Shown here one piece after another: positions 18,828-27,334 of a DNA stretch of 64,000 nt. The notes under the pieces are model-generated. The model saw only the letters and a program-made list of their open reading frames with translations. It was not told where the DNA came from and did not search any database. This stretch comes from Prescottella sp. R16 (GTDB lineage: Bacteria > Actinomycetota > Actinomycetes > Mycobacteriales > Mycobacteriaceae): contig NZ_CP130943.1 in the NCBI RefSeq assembly GCF_030656875.1, positions 1,116,001 to 1,180,000 of the forward strand, in the 5' to 3' direction. Position numbers and translations under genes: made by a program. How positions within the stretch are numbered: the stretch's first letter is position 1; each line of letters opens with the position of its first letter.

Positions 18828-18953
18828 TTACGGGGAGCTCGTTTCTCGGGGACACTCGGTGAAGGCTGCGTGGTGGTGGTGCCACGCGGGTACGGCGAAA
18901 TACATGTGCTCGTGAACAGATTTCACGGCGATAGCCGAGGCCGTCGTCTGCAT
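18828..18953 (-). CDS. Candidate 41-residue leader peptide with four consecutive His codons
   Basis: The ORF runs from ATG 18953 to TAA 18828. Its middle reads VPAWHHHHAAFTEC; the four His codons (CAC) are at 18870-18881. AAAGG lies 11 bases upstream of the ATG. The ORF ends 17 bases before the intrinsic terminator on the same strand, and a perfect 9-bp inverted repeat brackets its stop codon. This layout is that of an amino-acid attenuator, or it may simply be a small His-rich protein with its own terminator. No conservation check was possible. Confidence 0.4.
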   Translation of the reverse strand: MQTTASAIAVKSVHEHMYFAVPAWHHHHAAFTECPRETSSP

Positions 18954-19071
18954 CGCGACCGTACCTTTCTCGTGTGAGCCTGTTGGTTAACGGAGAACCA
19001 TACAGCAGTGTCCGCGCAGCGACATCTCCGTTTTCCGTTCCGGCGTGTCGCTGCGCGGCTGCGCGGTGTCG

Positions 19072-20037
19072 TCAGAGTGTGTCGAGCCAGCCCTCGAAAC
19101 CGGCTGTGAACTCGGCCGACCACGGCAATGCCTGGATGTAGTCGGCGCCCGTGGACGGGGCGTCACCGATTTCCTTGAGCACGTGGTTCGCGGTCGTCAT
19201 CCGGATCGGGGTGAGCGCGGTGTGGGCGAGGGCGGCGTCGAGCGCGTCGACGTCGGCGCAGTCGAGCTGGATGTCCTTGACGGAACAGCTCGTCACCACC
19301 GGCATCCCGGCCGGCAGCCGACCCGCGAGTTCCCGAGGATCCAGGGCGTCCTCCTCGGCGAGGGTGCGGGCATTGGCCGGGATCAGCCCCGCCGCCCGCA
19401 GCGGCTCCGGCAGGTCCTCGGAGAGGGTCGCATCGGTGCGCAGCGATTCGACGGCCCCCGCGAGCGCCAACCGCAGCGCGTCGGCCAGTTCGAGAGGCAG
19501 CTGCCCGCCGGCCACGACCGCGGTGAGTTGCCGGTCGATCTGTGTCGTGAGCAGGTCGAGGAGTCGGACGGCGAGCGGCTCGAGCAGCCCGACCCCCGCA
19601 ACGTTCGCGCCGGCCCCGGCCAGGGCGAGCGCGATGAGCGCGCCCTCGCTGTGCCCGACGACGTACACCCGCTGCGGATCGATCGCGGCCCGATCCGACA
19701 GGAAGGTCAGTGCTGCCCGCGCCCCCTCGGTGAACACCGAGAACCCCAGCTCGCCGATGTCTTCCGGGTCGTACGGGCCCAGACCGGTCGTGCCGCTGCC
19801 CAGCTTGTCGTAGCGCAGGCTCGCGAACCCGCGCTTCTCGAGCAGGTCCGCCAGGAACTCGAGGGTGCCGATGCTGCCGGGCAGCAGGGCGCTGTCGCCG
19901 TTGCGGTCGGTGGGCCCGCTGCCCGCGAGCAGCAGCACCGCCGGGGCCGGTGCGTCGGGGCCGGAGCCGGCCGGAAGTCGGAGGCTGCCGTGCATGGTGA
20001 CGGCACCCGTGGTGAACGTGATCTCGGTATCGGCCAT
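19072..20037 (-). CDS. Alpha/beta-hydrolase (serine hydrolase family)
   Basis: This 321-residue cytoplasmic protein has the oxyanion-hole region LLLAGSGPTDRNGD, the nucleophile elbow GHSEGA (about residue 130) and a late His in TANHVLKEIG; together these suit a Ser-Asp-His triad. The pattern SGPTDRNG followed by RYDKLGSG is typical of the esterase-like hydrolases found in many soil bacteria. The substrate is not predictable. It lies 23 bases downstream of the AEC transporter gene on the same strand, and the two may be co-transcribed. Confidence 0.85.
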   Translation of the reverse strand: MADTEITFTTGAVTMHGSLRLPAGSGPDAPAPAVLLLAGSGPTDRNGDSALLPGSIGTLEFLADLLEKRGFASLRYDKLGSGTTGLGPYDPEDIGELGFSVFTEGARAALTFLSDRAAIDPQRVYVVGHSEGALIALALAGAGANVAGVGLLEPLAVRLLDLLTTQIDRQLTAVVAGGQLPLELADALRLALAGAVESLRTDATLSEDLPEPLRAAGLIPANARTLAEEDALDPRELAGRLPAGMPVVTSCSVKDIQLDCADVDALDAALAHTALTPIRMTTANHVLKEIGDAPSTGADYIQALPWSAEFTAGFEGWLDTL

Positions 20038-20060
20038 ACGGAGTGTCTATCAGGTGGATG

Positions 20061-20999
20061 TCACGCCAGCACCGCCGCCACCAGTGCGATCACGGGGATC
20101 GAGCCGAGGGTCGTGACGAGTGCGGCATCGCGGGCGAGAACGGTGCCCCGCTGGTAGCGACTGGCGTACACGAACACGTTCTGGGCGGTCGGCAGACACG
20201 AGACGACGACGATCGCGAACAGGTCGTGGCCGTCGAGGCCGAGGACGAACCGGGCCATGAGATATCCGAGGACCGGCTGCACCACGATCTTGAGGATCGA
20301 GGCGAGTGCGACGTCGCGGCGCGGGCTCGCCCCCTTCTCGAGGACCCGGACGCCGTACAGCGACAGCCCGAACGCGAGCAGGGCACCCGGAACCGAGGCG
20401 TTGCCGAGGAGGGCGAACGGCTGCATGAGGGCCTCGGGTGGCTGCCACCCGGACACGGCCACGGCCAGCCCCGCGGCACCGGCCAGCACGATCGGATTCT
20501 TGAACGGGGTCGTGACCGTCTCGAACAGCGACGCGTCCCGGCGCATCGTGCTGATGTCGAGGACGGTGAGGGCGATCGGCGAGAAGATCATGATCTGGAA
20601 CAGCAGCAGGGGCGCCACGAACGATGCGTCCCCGAGTACGAACACCGCGATCGGAATGCCCAGGTTCGCCGAGTTCACGTACGACGACGCGAGCGCGCCG
20701 ATGGTCAGTTCCGGCAGGGGGCGGCGCAACCACAGGGCGGCGACCGCCAGATAGATGCCGGCGACAGCGAACGCGGTGGCCGCGGCGACGACGAGAGTGG
20801 GTGAGAAGACGACCGACAGGTCGGATCCGGCGAGGGTGTCGAACAGCAGTGCCGGTGTCGCCACGAAGAACACCAGACGACTGAGTACGAACTGGCCGTG
20901 CTCGCCGAGAGTGCCGCTGCGGCCGAGGAAGAACCCGACCGCGATGACGACGAAGATGACGGTGAAACCCGCGACCACACCCGACACGCCGCGGGGCAC
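20061..20999 (-). CDS. AEC family transporter (auxin efflux carrier fold)
   Basis: This 312-residue protein has about ten membrane segments, beginning FTVIFVVIAVGFFLGRSG. NSANLGIPIAVFVLG in the middle is the family signature with the broken-helix Pro. AEC proteins export or import small organic anions such as malate; the substrate here is unknown. It precedes the alpha/beta-hydrolase gene, so a shared metabolite is conceivable but unproven. Confidence 0.88.
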   Translation of the reverse strand: MPRGVSGVVAGFTVIFVVIAVGFFLGRSGTLGEHGQFVLSRLVFFVATPALLFDTLAGSDLSVVFSPTLVVAAATAFAVAGIYLAVAALWLRRPLPELTIGALASSYVNSANLGIPIAVFVLGDASFVAPLLLFQIMIFSPIALTVLDISTMRRDASLFETVTTPFKNPIVLAGAAGLAVAVSGWQPPEALMQPFALLGNASVPGALLAFGLSLYGVRVLEKGASPRRDVALASILKIVVQPVLGYLMARFVLGLDGHDLFAIVVVSCLPTAQNVFVYASRYQRGTVLARDAALVTTLGSIPVIALVAAVLA

Positions 21000-21066
21000 C
21001 TCCGAAAACCGAACCGAAACTCGGCGGAAAGTCTAGACTCCGCCCACCGTCGGCCCGGTGCCCGGT

Positions 21067-21324
21067 CTACTTGCCGGCGACGTACGGCAGCAGTGCCATC
21101 TCGCGGGCGTTCTTGACCGCGATGGCGACCTGCCGCTGCTGCTGCGGCGTCAGCCCTGTCACACGGCGGCTGCGGATCTTGCCGCGGTCCGAGATGAACG
21201 TGCGCAGCAGGTTGACGTCCTTGTAGTCGACGGTCTCGATGCCGGCGGCGATCAGCGGGTTCTTCTTGGGCTTACGGCCCTGTTCGCTGCGTGCCTTCCG
21301 CGACGGTGCCCTCTTGACTGCCAT
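21067..21324 (-). CDS. rpsR2: 30S ribosomal protein S18, cysteine-free paralogue
   Basis: This 85-residue protein has the S18 core ([20 protein letters not shown] and [20 protein letters not shown]) and no cysteine at all, so it is the zinc-independent (C-minus) type, like Rv2055c. In mycobacteria the C-minus paralogues are clustered with other alternative ribosomal proteins and repressed by Zur; here the gene stands alone and no Zur-like box was seen in the 95 bases upstream. A zinc-bearing copy is presumably elsewhere in the genome. Confidence 0.93.
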   Translation of the reverse strand: MAVKRAPSRKARSEQGRKPKKNPLIAAGIETVDYKDVNLLRTFISDRGKIRSRRVTGLTPQQQRQVAIAVKNAREMALLPYVAGK

Positions 21325-21380
21325 GCCGGACAGCCTACCGGACCAGCGGCGACACGCCGGACCCTTGCTCAGCGGGAACC

Positions 21381-21399
21381 TCTCAGCGGTATCTCAGTC
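21381..21399 (+). promoter_or_regulatory. MprA box upstream of mprA
   Basis: TCTCAGCG-GTA-TCTCAGTC is a direct repeat of two 8-mers separated by three bases, the architecture described for MprA binding in M. tuberculosis. A third CTCAGCG starts at 21369. A nearly identical element lies before pepD. The box starts 39 bases before ATG 21420, which suits autoregulation. Confidence 0.7.
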
Positions 21400-21419
21400 C
21401 GTCGGGACAAAATGTCGGC

Positions 21420-22106
21420 ATGCGCATTTTGGTGGTCGACGACGATCGGGCGGTCCGCGAGTCGTTGCGGCGGTCGCTGAGCTTCAACGGTTACACCGTC
21501 GAACTGGCCGTCGACGGCGTCGACGCGCTCGAGAAGATCGCGTCGGCCCGCCCCGACGCGGTGGTGCTGGACGTGATGATGCCGCGCCTGGACGGGCTCG
21601 AGGTGTGTCGTCGGCTGCGCAGCACCGGCGACGATCTGCCGATCCTGGTGCTCACGGCGCGCGACTCGGTGTCCGAGCGGGTCGCCGGGCTCGACGCGGG
21701 TGCCGACGACTATCTGCCGAAACCGTTCGCGCTCGAGGAACTGCTCGCCCGGCTGCGGGCCCTGCTGCGCCGCGCCGGTCCCGCCTCGGGGGACGATTCC
21801 GAGGCGCTGCAGTTCGAGGACCTCACGTTGGATCCGGTGACGCGGGAGGTGACCCGCGGCACGCGGTCTATCAGCCTCACCCGCACCGAGTTCGCGCTGC
21901 TCGAGATGTTGATGGCGAATCCGCGCCGGGTGCTGTCCCGCAGCCGGATCCTCGAGGAGGTGTGGGGGTACGACTTCCCGACGTCCGGCAACGCGCTCGA
22001 GGTGTACGTCGGATACCTGCGCCGCAAGACCGAGGCCGACGGGGAATCGCGGCTGATCCACACCGTCCGCGGTGTCGGCTACGTGCTGCGCGAGACGCCC
22101 CCGTGA
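21420..22106 (+). CDS. mprA: OmpR-family response regulator MprA
   Basis: This 228-residue protein has a receiver domain with the acidic pocket VVDDD, phospho-acceptor Asp51 in VVLDVMMP, the conserved Thr in VLTAR and the Lys in YLPKPF, followed by a winged-helix DNA-binding domain ([20 protein letters not shown] to [11 protein letters not shown]). It overlaps the mprB start by four bases. The system senses envelope stress in mycobacteria and controls pepD and sigma factor genes. It matches Rv0981. Confidence 0.96.
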   Translation: MRILVVDDDRAVRESLRRSLSFNGYTVELAVDGVDALEKIASARPDAVVLDVMMPRLDGLEVCRRLRSTGDDLPILVLTARDSVSERVAGLDAGADDYLPKPFALEELLARLRALLRRAGPASGDDSEALQFEDLTLDPVTREVTRGTRSISLTRTEFALLEMLMANPRRVLSRSRILEEVWGYDFPTSGNALEVYVGYLRRKTEADGESRLIHTVRGVGYVLRETPP

Positions 22107-23518
22107 CGCGCGCCACCGGCCGAACCGAGATGCGTCCGCCGATGCCGCTGACCCGGTCGGTGTCGCTGCGGTGGCGGGTGATGCTCCTCGCGGCGTCGGT
22201 GGTGGCGATCGCGGTCGCCGTCATGGCGGTGGCCGCGTACGCGGTCGTGTCGCGGGCGCTGTACGCGGACGTCGACAAGCAGTTGCAGTCGCGGGCCGCG
22301 GCGATCGTGAACAACGACCTGATCACCTTCGATCCCCGTTACATCGCGGGCGCGACGCTGTACACCAGCGACATCAGCGTGGCACTGATCTTCCCGGACC
22401 TGAACAAGTACATTCCGCCCGGTTCCTCGGTGCCGATCGGCCCGCCGGAACTGGCGGTCGCGCGGGGGCAGCGGGACTTCTCGCTGCGCACCGTCGAGGA
22501 CAACCGGGTCCTGGCCGAACGCACCCGCGACGGCAGCACCATCGTCCTCGCGCAACGTCTGCAACCGACCGAGGACGTCCTCGACCGGCTGGCATGGGTG
22601 CTGTTCGTGGTCGGCGGCTGCGGTGTCGTGCTCGCCGCGGCCGCGGGCACGACCGTCGGCCGCACCGGTCTGCGGCCGATCGGCCGGCTGACCGCGGCCG
22701 CCGAACGCGTCGCCCGCACCGACGACCTCACCCCCATCCCCGTCACCGGGCACGACGAACTGGCCCGGCTCACCATCAGCTTCAACACGATGCTGCGGGC
22801 GCTGGCAGAGTCGCGGGCCCGGCAGAGCCGGCTGGTCGCGGATGCCGGACACGAACTGAAGACACCACTGACGTCGTTGCGCACCAACATGGAACTGCTC
22901 ATCGCGTCGAGCCGCCCCGGCGCGCCGAGCATCCCCGACGAGGACATGGCCGACTTGCGGGCCGACGTCGTCGCGCAGATCGAGGAACTGTCCACGCTCG
23001 TCGGCGACCTCGTGGACCTGGCCCGCGAGGACGCCCCGGAGACGGTGTTCGAACTCGTCGACGTGTGCGACGTCGTCGAACGTTCCCTCGAGAAGGCGCG
23101 TCGTCGCCGCAACGAGATCGACTTCGACGCCGTCACCACTCCCTGGTACATCTACGGCGACCAGGCCGGGCTGTCGCGGGCGGTCCTCAACGTCCTCGAC
23201 AATGCGGCGAAGTGGAGTCCGTCCGGGGAACGCGTCGACGTGCGGATGCGGCAGGTCGGCGATCGGCTGCTGGAACTGACGGTCGACGACGCCGGCCCCG
23301 GCATTCCCGTCGAGGAACGCGAGCTGGTGTTCGAACGCTTCTACCGGGCCACGGCGTCACGCTCGATGCCCGGATCCGGGTTGGGGCTCGCGATCGTCCG
23401 GCAGATGGTGACCAAGCACGGCGGCACGATCGCGATCGAGACGTCGCCGCGGGGCGGGGCTCTCGTCCGGATCGTGTTGCCCGGCGAATCCCGGCCCGGC
23501 AAGGACACGGGAAACTGA
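22103..23518 (+). CDS. mprB: Sensor histidine kinase MprB
   Basis: The protein has 471 residues from GTG 22103, which overlaps the mprA stop (GTGA); ATG 22130 is an alternative. Layout: membrane segment [20 protein letters not shown], an extracytoplasmic sensor loop of about 110 residues, a second membrane segment [17 protein letters not shown], a HAMP domain, the phosphorylated His250 in [15 protein letters not shown], and an ATPase domain with N box [21 protein letters not shown] and GSGLGLAIV. In mycobacteria the loop binds DnaK and unfolded proteins. It matches Rv0982. Confidence 0.96.
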   Translation: MTRATGRTEMRPPMPLTRSVSLRWRVMLLAASVVAIAVAVMAVAAYAVVSRALYADVDKQLQSRAAAIVNNDLITFDPRYIAGATLYTSDISVALIFPDLNKYIPPGSSVPIGPPELAVARGQRDFSLRTVEDNRVLAERTRDGSTIVLAQRLQPTEDVLDRLAWVLFVVGGCGVVLAAAAGTTVGRTGLRPIGRLTAAAERVARTDDLTPIPVTGHDELARLTISFNTMLRALAESRARQSRLVADAGHELKTPLTSLRTNMELLIASSRPGAPSIPDEDMADLRADVVAQIEELSTLVGDLVDLAREDAPETVFELVDVCDVVERSLEKARRRRNEIDFDAVTTPWYIYGDQAGLSRAVLNVLDNAAKWSPSGERVDVRMRQVGDRLLELTVDDAGPGIPVEERELVFERFYRATASRSMPGSGLGLAIVRQMVTKHGGTIAIETSPRGGALVRIVLPGESRPGKDTGN

Positions 23519-23526
23519 AAGCACGG

Positions 23527-23545
23527 TCTCAGCGGCTTCTCAGTC
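23527..23545 (+). promoter_or_regulatory. MprA box upstream of pepD
   Basis: TCTCAGCG-GCT-TCTCAGTC has the same 8-3-8 direct repeat as the box before mprA, differing only in the spacer. It lies between mprB and pepD, so pepD probably has its own MprA-dependent promoter as well as read-through. Confidence 0.72.
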
Positions 23546-23617
23546 GTACCCGGCAGGCTGAAGTCCGGACCGGACCAGTGCCGCCGAACCCAGGCGGTCA
23601 TGACAGAAGGTGGCGTG

Positions 23618-24928
23618 ATGACCGACGACCGTAACCCGCACGGTGGCCCCGACCAGGGAGTTCCGCAGGACCCGTGGCGCTACCAGCAGAACCCGGGTCA
23701 CCCGCAGCAGCCCGGCTACCCGCAGGGATATCCGCAGCAGCCCGGCTACCCGACGCAGGGTTTCCCGACCGGCCACCAGCCGACCGAGCAGTTCACCGCC
23801 GTCGGCGCCCCGCCGGCCCCCGAATCTCAGCAGCCGCGCCGGGTGGGTCGCACCACGATCGTCGCCGGCGCCATCGCCCTCGCCCTGGTCAGCGGCGGTA
23901 TCGGCGGTGTCGTCGGCTCGCTGGCCACGTCGGACAACGGGAGCGGCGCGGCCGTGACGAACGCCCTCGACGCGCCGAAGCCGCCCACCAGTAACGTCTC
24001 GACCGCCCCGGCGGGATCGATCGAGGCGGTGGCCCAGAAGGTCGTGCCGAGCGTCGTGCAGATCCAGGTGGCCGGTTCCCGCGGGCAGGGTGAGGGATCC
24101 GGGGTGATCCTGTCGTCGGACGGCCTCATCATGACCAACAACCACGTCGTCTCCGGGGGCGGCCCCGACGGCAAGCTGATGGTGGCGTTCTCCGACGGCA
24201 GCACCGCACCCGCGACGCTCGTCGGCGCGGATCCGGCATCGGACATCGCCGTGGTCAAGGTCGACGGCAAGACGGGGCTCACGCCCGTCGAACTCGGGAA
24301 CTCGGACGACGTCCGGGTCGGTGAGCAGGTCGTCGCGATCGGTTCCCCGCTCGGCCTCGCCGGGACCGTCACGTCGGGGATCGTCTCGGCGCTCGACCGC
24401 CCGGTGTCCACGAGCGGTGAGGAAGGCAACCAGAACACCGTCATCGACGCGATCCAGACCGACGCCGCGATCAACCCCGGCAACTCCGGCGGTGCACTCG
24501 TCGACATGGACGGCAAGCTCATCGGCGTCAACACCGCGATCGCGACGGCCGGCGGTCAGGGCGGCTCGATCGGACTCGGGTTCGCGATTCCCGTCGACCA
24601 GGCCCGCCGGATCGCGGACGAACTCGCCAAGACCGGCAAGGCCACCCAGGCCGTCGTCGGGGTGCAGGTGTCCGCGCGGGACACCACGACCGGCGGCGCC
24701 ACCGTCGTCGACGTCACCCCGGGCGGCCCGGCCGACAAGGCCGGCATTCCCAAGGGGGCTGTGATCACGAAGGTCGACGACCGGATCGTCACGACCGGGG
24801 ACTCGCTGATCGCCGCGATCCGCTCGCATGCCCCGGGCGACAAGGTGCAGGTGACGTACAAAGATCCGTCCGGCGCCACGAAGACCGTGGAGGCCCAGCT
24901 CGCCGGCCAGACGCAGGGCGGCCGTTGA
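23618..24928 (+). CDS. pepD: HtrA-like serine protease PepD
   Basis: This membrane-anchored envelope quality-control protease (about 436 residues) matches Rv0983. The Pro/Gln/Gly-rich cytoplasmic N terminus contains GYPQ repeats, followed by a single membrane span (TIVAGAIALALVSGGIGGVV) and a trypsin-like domain with His176 (TNNHVVS), Asp209 (SDIAVVKV) and Ser290 (GNSGGALV). A C-terminal PDZ domain begins near VVGVQVSARD and ends with the peptide-binding region. ATG 23618 has AGAAGG nine bases upstream; ATG 23600 would add six residues. Proteolytic damage sensing by PepD probably feeds back on MprAB. Confidence 0.95.
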   Translation: MTDDRNPHGGPDQGVPQDPWRYQQNPGHPQQPGYPQGYPQQPGYPTQGFPTGHQPTEQFTAVGAPPAPESQQPRRVGRTTIVAGAIALALVSGGIGGVVGSLATSDNGSGAAVTNALDAPKPPTSNVSTAPAGSIEAVAQKVVPSVVQIQVAGSRGQGEGSGVILSSDGLIMTNNHVVSGGGPDGKLMVAFSDGSTAPATLVGADPASDIAVVKVDGKTGLTPVELGNSDDVRVGEQVVAIGSPLGLAGTVTSGIVSALDRPVSTSGEEGNQNTVIDAIQTDAAINPGNSGGALVDMDGKLIGVNTAIATAGGQGGSIGLGFAIPVDQARRIADELAKTGKATQAVVGVQVSARDTTTGGATVVDVTPGGPADKAGIPKGAVITKVDDRIVTTGDSLIAAIRSHAPGDKVQVTYKDPSGATKTVEAQLAGQTQGGR

Positions 24929-24959
24929 TGCGGGACGCCCGGTACCCGACGCCGACCAC

Positions 24960-24965
24960 TACGGT
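24960..24965 (+). promoter_or_regulatory. Leaderless -10 box for moaB2
   Basis: TACGGT (TANNNT type) ends seven bases before ATG 24973, so transcripts would start at the initiator codon. This supports ATG 24973 over the in-frame ATG 24928. Confidence 0.4.
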
Positions 24966-24972
24966 AGGGGGC

Positions 24973-25467
24973 ATGGAACTCGAAGCACCGTTGGCCGGGC
25001 GTGCACTCGTCGTCGTCGTCGACGATCGGACCGCGCACGGCGACACCGACTCGATCGGGCCGCTCGTGACCGAACTGCTCACGGAGGCCGGTTTCCTGGT
25101 GGACGCGACGGTCGCGGTGGCCGCGGACGAGGTGGAGATCCGCAACGTGCTCAACACCGCGGTGATCGGCGGTGTCGACCTGGTCATCTCGGTCGGCGGC
25201 ACCGGCGTCTCCCCGCGGGACGTGACGCCGGACGTCACCGCCGAGGTCCTGGACCGGGAACTCCCGGGCATCAGCGAGGCCCTGCGGTCGTCGGGTCTCG
25301 CGGCGGGCGCGGTGGACGCGGTCGTCTCCCGCGGGCTCGTCGGTATCTCCGGCAGCACGCTGGTGGCGAATCTGGCGTCGTCGCGGGCCGCGGTACGCGA
25401 CGGCATGGCCACGCTCACTCCGCTGGCGAGCTATGTCATCGGTCAGCTGTCGAGCATCGACGACTGA
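24973..25467 (+). CDS. moaB2: MoaB2-like molybdopterin-binding (MogA/MoaB fold) protein
   Basis: This 164-residue protein has GRALVVVVDDRTAHGD at the N terminus, the molybdopterin-adenylyltransferase loop ISVGGTGVSPRDVTPD, and GISGSTLVANLASS with GMATLTPLASYVIGQLSS. It is nearly collinear with M. tuberculosis Rv0984, where MoaB2 has also been reported as an anti-sigma-type partner of stress regulation. It follows pepD closely, consistent with the mycobacterial order mprA-mprB-pepD-moaB2. Confidence 0.92.
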   Translation: MELEAPLAGRALVVVVDDRTAHGDTDSIGPLVTELLTEAGFLVDATVAVAADEVEIRNVLNTAVIGGVDLVISVGGTGVSPRDVTPDVTAEVLDRELPGISEALRSSGLAAGAVDAVVSRGLVGISGSTLVANLASSRAAVRDGMATLTPLASYVIGQLSSIDD

Positions 25468-25498
25468 GCCGACGCGATCGGGAAAGGCGCGAAACATC

Positions 25499-25663
25499 AT
25501 GGCTGACGGGAAGACCCGGATCGACCGGGCCCGGCTCGATGCGATCTTCGGCGCAGTCCTGCCCGACCAGACCTCCGACGAGCGGTCGCGTGACGGCGCG
25601 TCGGAGGCCTCGGGTGGGCAGGACGAGTGGCTGCGACGGCAGGTGCCGCCGCACCACGGTTAG
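25499..25663 (+). CDS. Small conserved hypothetical protein (54 residues)
   Basis: It starts MADGKTRIDRARLDAIFGAV behind GGAAAGG (25481-25487), and the short, charged sequence ends QDEWLRRQVPPHHG. The DAIFGxVLP block looks conserved-like and occurs next to moaB2 and mscL in related genomes from memory; no function is known. Its stop overlaps the mscL stop by four bases on the opposite strand. Confidence 0.7.
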   Translation: MADGKTRIDRARLDAIFGAVLPDQTSDERSRDGASEASGGQDEWLRRQVPPHHG

Positions 25664-26109
25664 GTCTGCTGGTCGAACGAACGGGTGTGCTTGCCGCCGT
25701 CGGTGGAGGGTGCGCCGGTCTCGCCGATGCGGCCCTCGGCGAGGATGTCGCGGATCTGGATGAGCAGGTCTGTCTCGCTGGCCTTCTCGTCCTCTTCTTC
25801 CGTCGCGAAGCGCGCCTTGACGTGGTTCGCGGGCACGATCAGCACGAAGTAGACGACGGCCGCGATGATGACGAAGTTGATGATCGCGGTGACCACGGCG
25901 CCGACGTTGACGAACGTCTCCTGGTTACCGGCGACGATGGTGAATCCCCACCCGTATTCGTTCGATCCGCCGAGCGCCGCGACGAGCGGATTGATGATGT
26001 TGCTCGTGAACGCCGTGACGATCGCCGTGAACGCGGCACCCACGACGACCGCGACCGCGAGGTCGAGCACGTTTCCGCGGAGCAGGAAATCCTTGAAACC
26101 CTTCAGCAT
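25660..26109 (-). CDS. mscL: Large-conductance mechanosensitive channel MscL
   Basis: This homopentameric channel opens under membrane tension and releases solutes on hypo-osmotic shock. It has 149 residues: N-terminal amphipathic MLKGFKDFLLRGNVLDLAVA, TM1 with the gate region AVAVVVGAAFTAIVTAF, a periplasmic loop, TM2 (VGAVVTAIINFVIIAAVVYF) and a charged cytoplasmic helix. It matches Rv0985c. Confidence 0.96.
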   Translation of the reverse strand: MLKGFKDFLLRGNVLDLAVAVVVGAAFTAIVTAFTSNIINPLVAALGGSNEYGWGFTIVAGNQETFVNVGAVVTAIINFVIIAAVVYFVLIVPANHVKARFATEEEDEKASETDLLIQIRDILAEGRIGETGAPSTDGGKHTRSFDQQT

Positions 26110-26147
26110 CTGACATCCCCTCGTGTGTCGGACTTCTCGGGGAAACC

Positions 26148-26855
26148 CTAGTGCAGGGTGACGGTGATCGCGTCGGTCAACGACGCGGCGGCCACGGCGC
26201 CGGCCTCGCTCGCGGGCAGGGCGAGCATCACGATCCGCTCCCGCCGGGTACCGGACGAGGATTCGGGGGACACCAGCACGACGGCGGCATCGGAGGCCAG
26301 GACGGTGGCCGACGGCGGCGTGGCCGTGGAACCACCGGTGTCGTGGCCGCGCACGGTGAGCACGTCGACGCGGTCGCCTTCCCGGATCACGTCCGCGACA
26401 CCGGTGTCGGTCAGGCGTACCGGCACCACGCGCGCGTCGGGTGACCCGGCCGCGGCCGCGGCGAGGCGTGGTCCCAGTACCCGGAGGTCGGTGAGGATCT
26501 CGCCACCGCGGACGGGAGCGGCGACGGTACGCCCGGTGACACCGTCGATGCGTTGCACGCTGCCCTGTGGCAGCTCGCTGCCGGGTCGGTCGACGATCCG
26601 GACGTCGGCGTCGGTGAGGACATCTCCGGGGGTCAGGTCGCGGGCGGCGACGACCACTGGTTCACCGGCGGCGACGCGGGCGTCCCGGACGAAGAGGGCC
26701 ACCGCGATCAGTACGAGGACGACGGCGGCGGTCCGGCGGGCGGTGTCCGACCGGATCAGGTCCGGGCGCAGTCGTGCACCGAGACGGCCACCGAGGGACG
26801 GCGCGAGAGAGCGGGTGCCGTGGGGGTCCCGCCGACGGGACGGTGCGTGGGCCAT
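26148..26855 (-). CDS. SAF-domain membrane protein (CpaB-like)
   Basis: The 235 residues comprise a basic cytoplasmic N terminus, a membrane segment (TAAVVLVLIAVALFV, about 43-57), then an SAF domain (PVVVAARDLTPGDVLTDADV, then QRIDGVTGRTVAAPVRGGEI) and a C-terminal region ending AITVTLH. SAF proteins of this kind resemble the CpaB/FlgA pilus-assembly fold, but no pilus genes are near. It sits between fmdB and mscL, as in mycobacteria. The function is unknown. Confidence 0.82.
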   Translation of the reverse strand: MAHAPSRRRDPHGTRSLAPSLGGRLGARLRPDLIRSDTARRTAAVVLVLIAVALFVRDARVAAGEPVVVAARDLTPGDVLTDADVRIVDRPGSELPQGSVQRIDGVTGRTVAAPVRGGEILTDLRVLGPRLAAAAAGSPDARVVPVRLTDTGVADVIREGDRVDVLTVRGHDTGGSTATPPSATVLASDAAVVLVSPESSSGTRRERIVMLALPASEAGAVAAASLTDAITVTLH

Positions 26856-26958
26856 GCCCGGAACGCTAGAGCCGCGGGTGCTGCCGGCCCCCGTCGAAAG
26901 CGGCGTTCAGCGCCGGCCTGTGGATGAACGAGGAGCTGTGGACAACTCTGCTGCGGGG

Positions 26959-27243
26959 TCAGCTCGCGGCGGCCGGCGCGGAGGTGCCTGACGACGTGGA
27001 CGATGCAGAAGACGTGCTCGCCGAGTCGCTCTTCTTCGCGGGCTCGCTCGCGGTGGTGGACCCGCCGCCCCGGCTGTCGGTGCGGTAGAAGCCGCTGCCC
27101 TTGAACACGATGCCGACCGAGTTGAACAGCTTGCGGAGCTTGCCGGTGCATTCCGGGCACACGGTCAGCGTGTCGTCGGTGAACGACTGCACGATGTCGA
27201 ATCGGTTGTCGCACTCGGTGCAGGCGTACGAGTAGGTGGGCAC
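26959..27243 (-). CDS. FmdB-family zinc ribbon protein
   Basis: This 94-residue protein has four zinc-ligand cysteines (Cys8, Cys11, Cys29, Cys32) in two CxxC pairs, YACTECDNRF and TVCPECTGK, and a conserved IVFKGSGFYRTDSR segment. The remainder is a Ser/Thr/Ala-rich tail. It lies downstream of the 5-FCL gene on the same strand. FmdB-like ribbons are putative regulators; the target is unknown. Confidence 0.92.
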   Translation of the reverse strand: MPTYSYACTECDNRFDIVQSFTDDTLTVCPECTGKLRKLFNSVGIVFKGSGFYRTDSRGGGSTTASEPAKKSDSASTSSASSTSSGTSAPAAAS

Positions 27244-27334
27244 GGGCGTCCTCCGCAGGTGTAGCGCGTTGGGTTGTCAAACCGCAGGTGTTGGCACTCT
27301 ACAGTCGAAAGTGCCAACATCGCGAACCCGTCCG

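Noticed and set aside
18642..18977. A plus-strand frame through the attenuator region
   Set aside because: It runs through a terminator hairpin with no ribosome-binding site.
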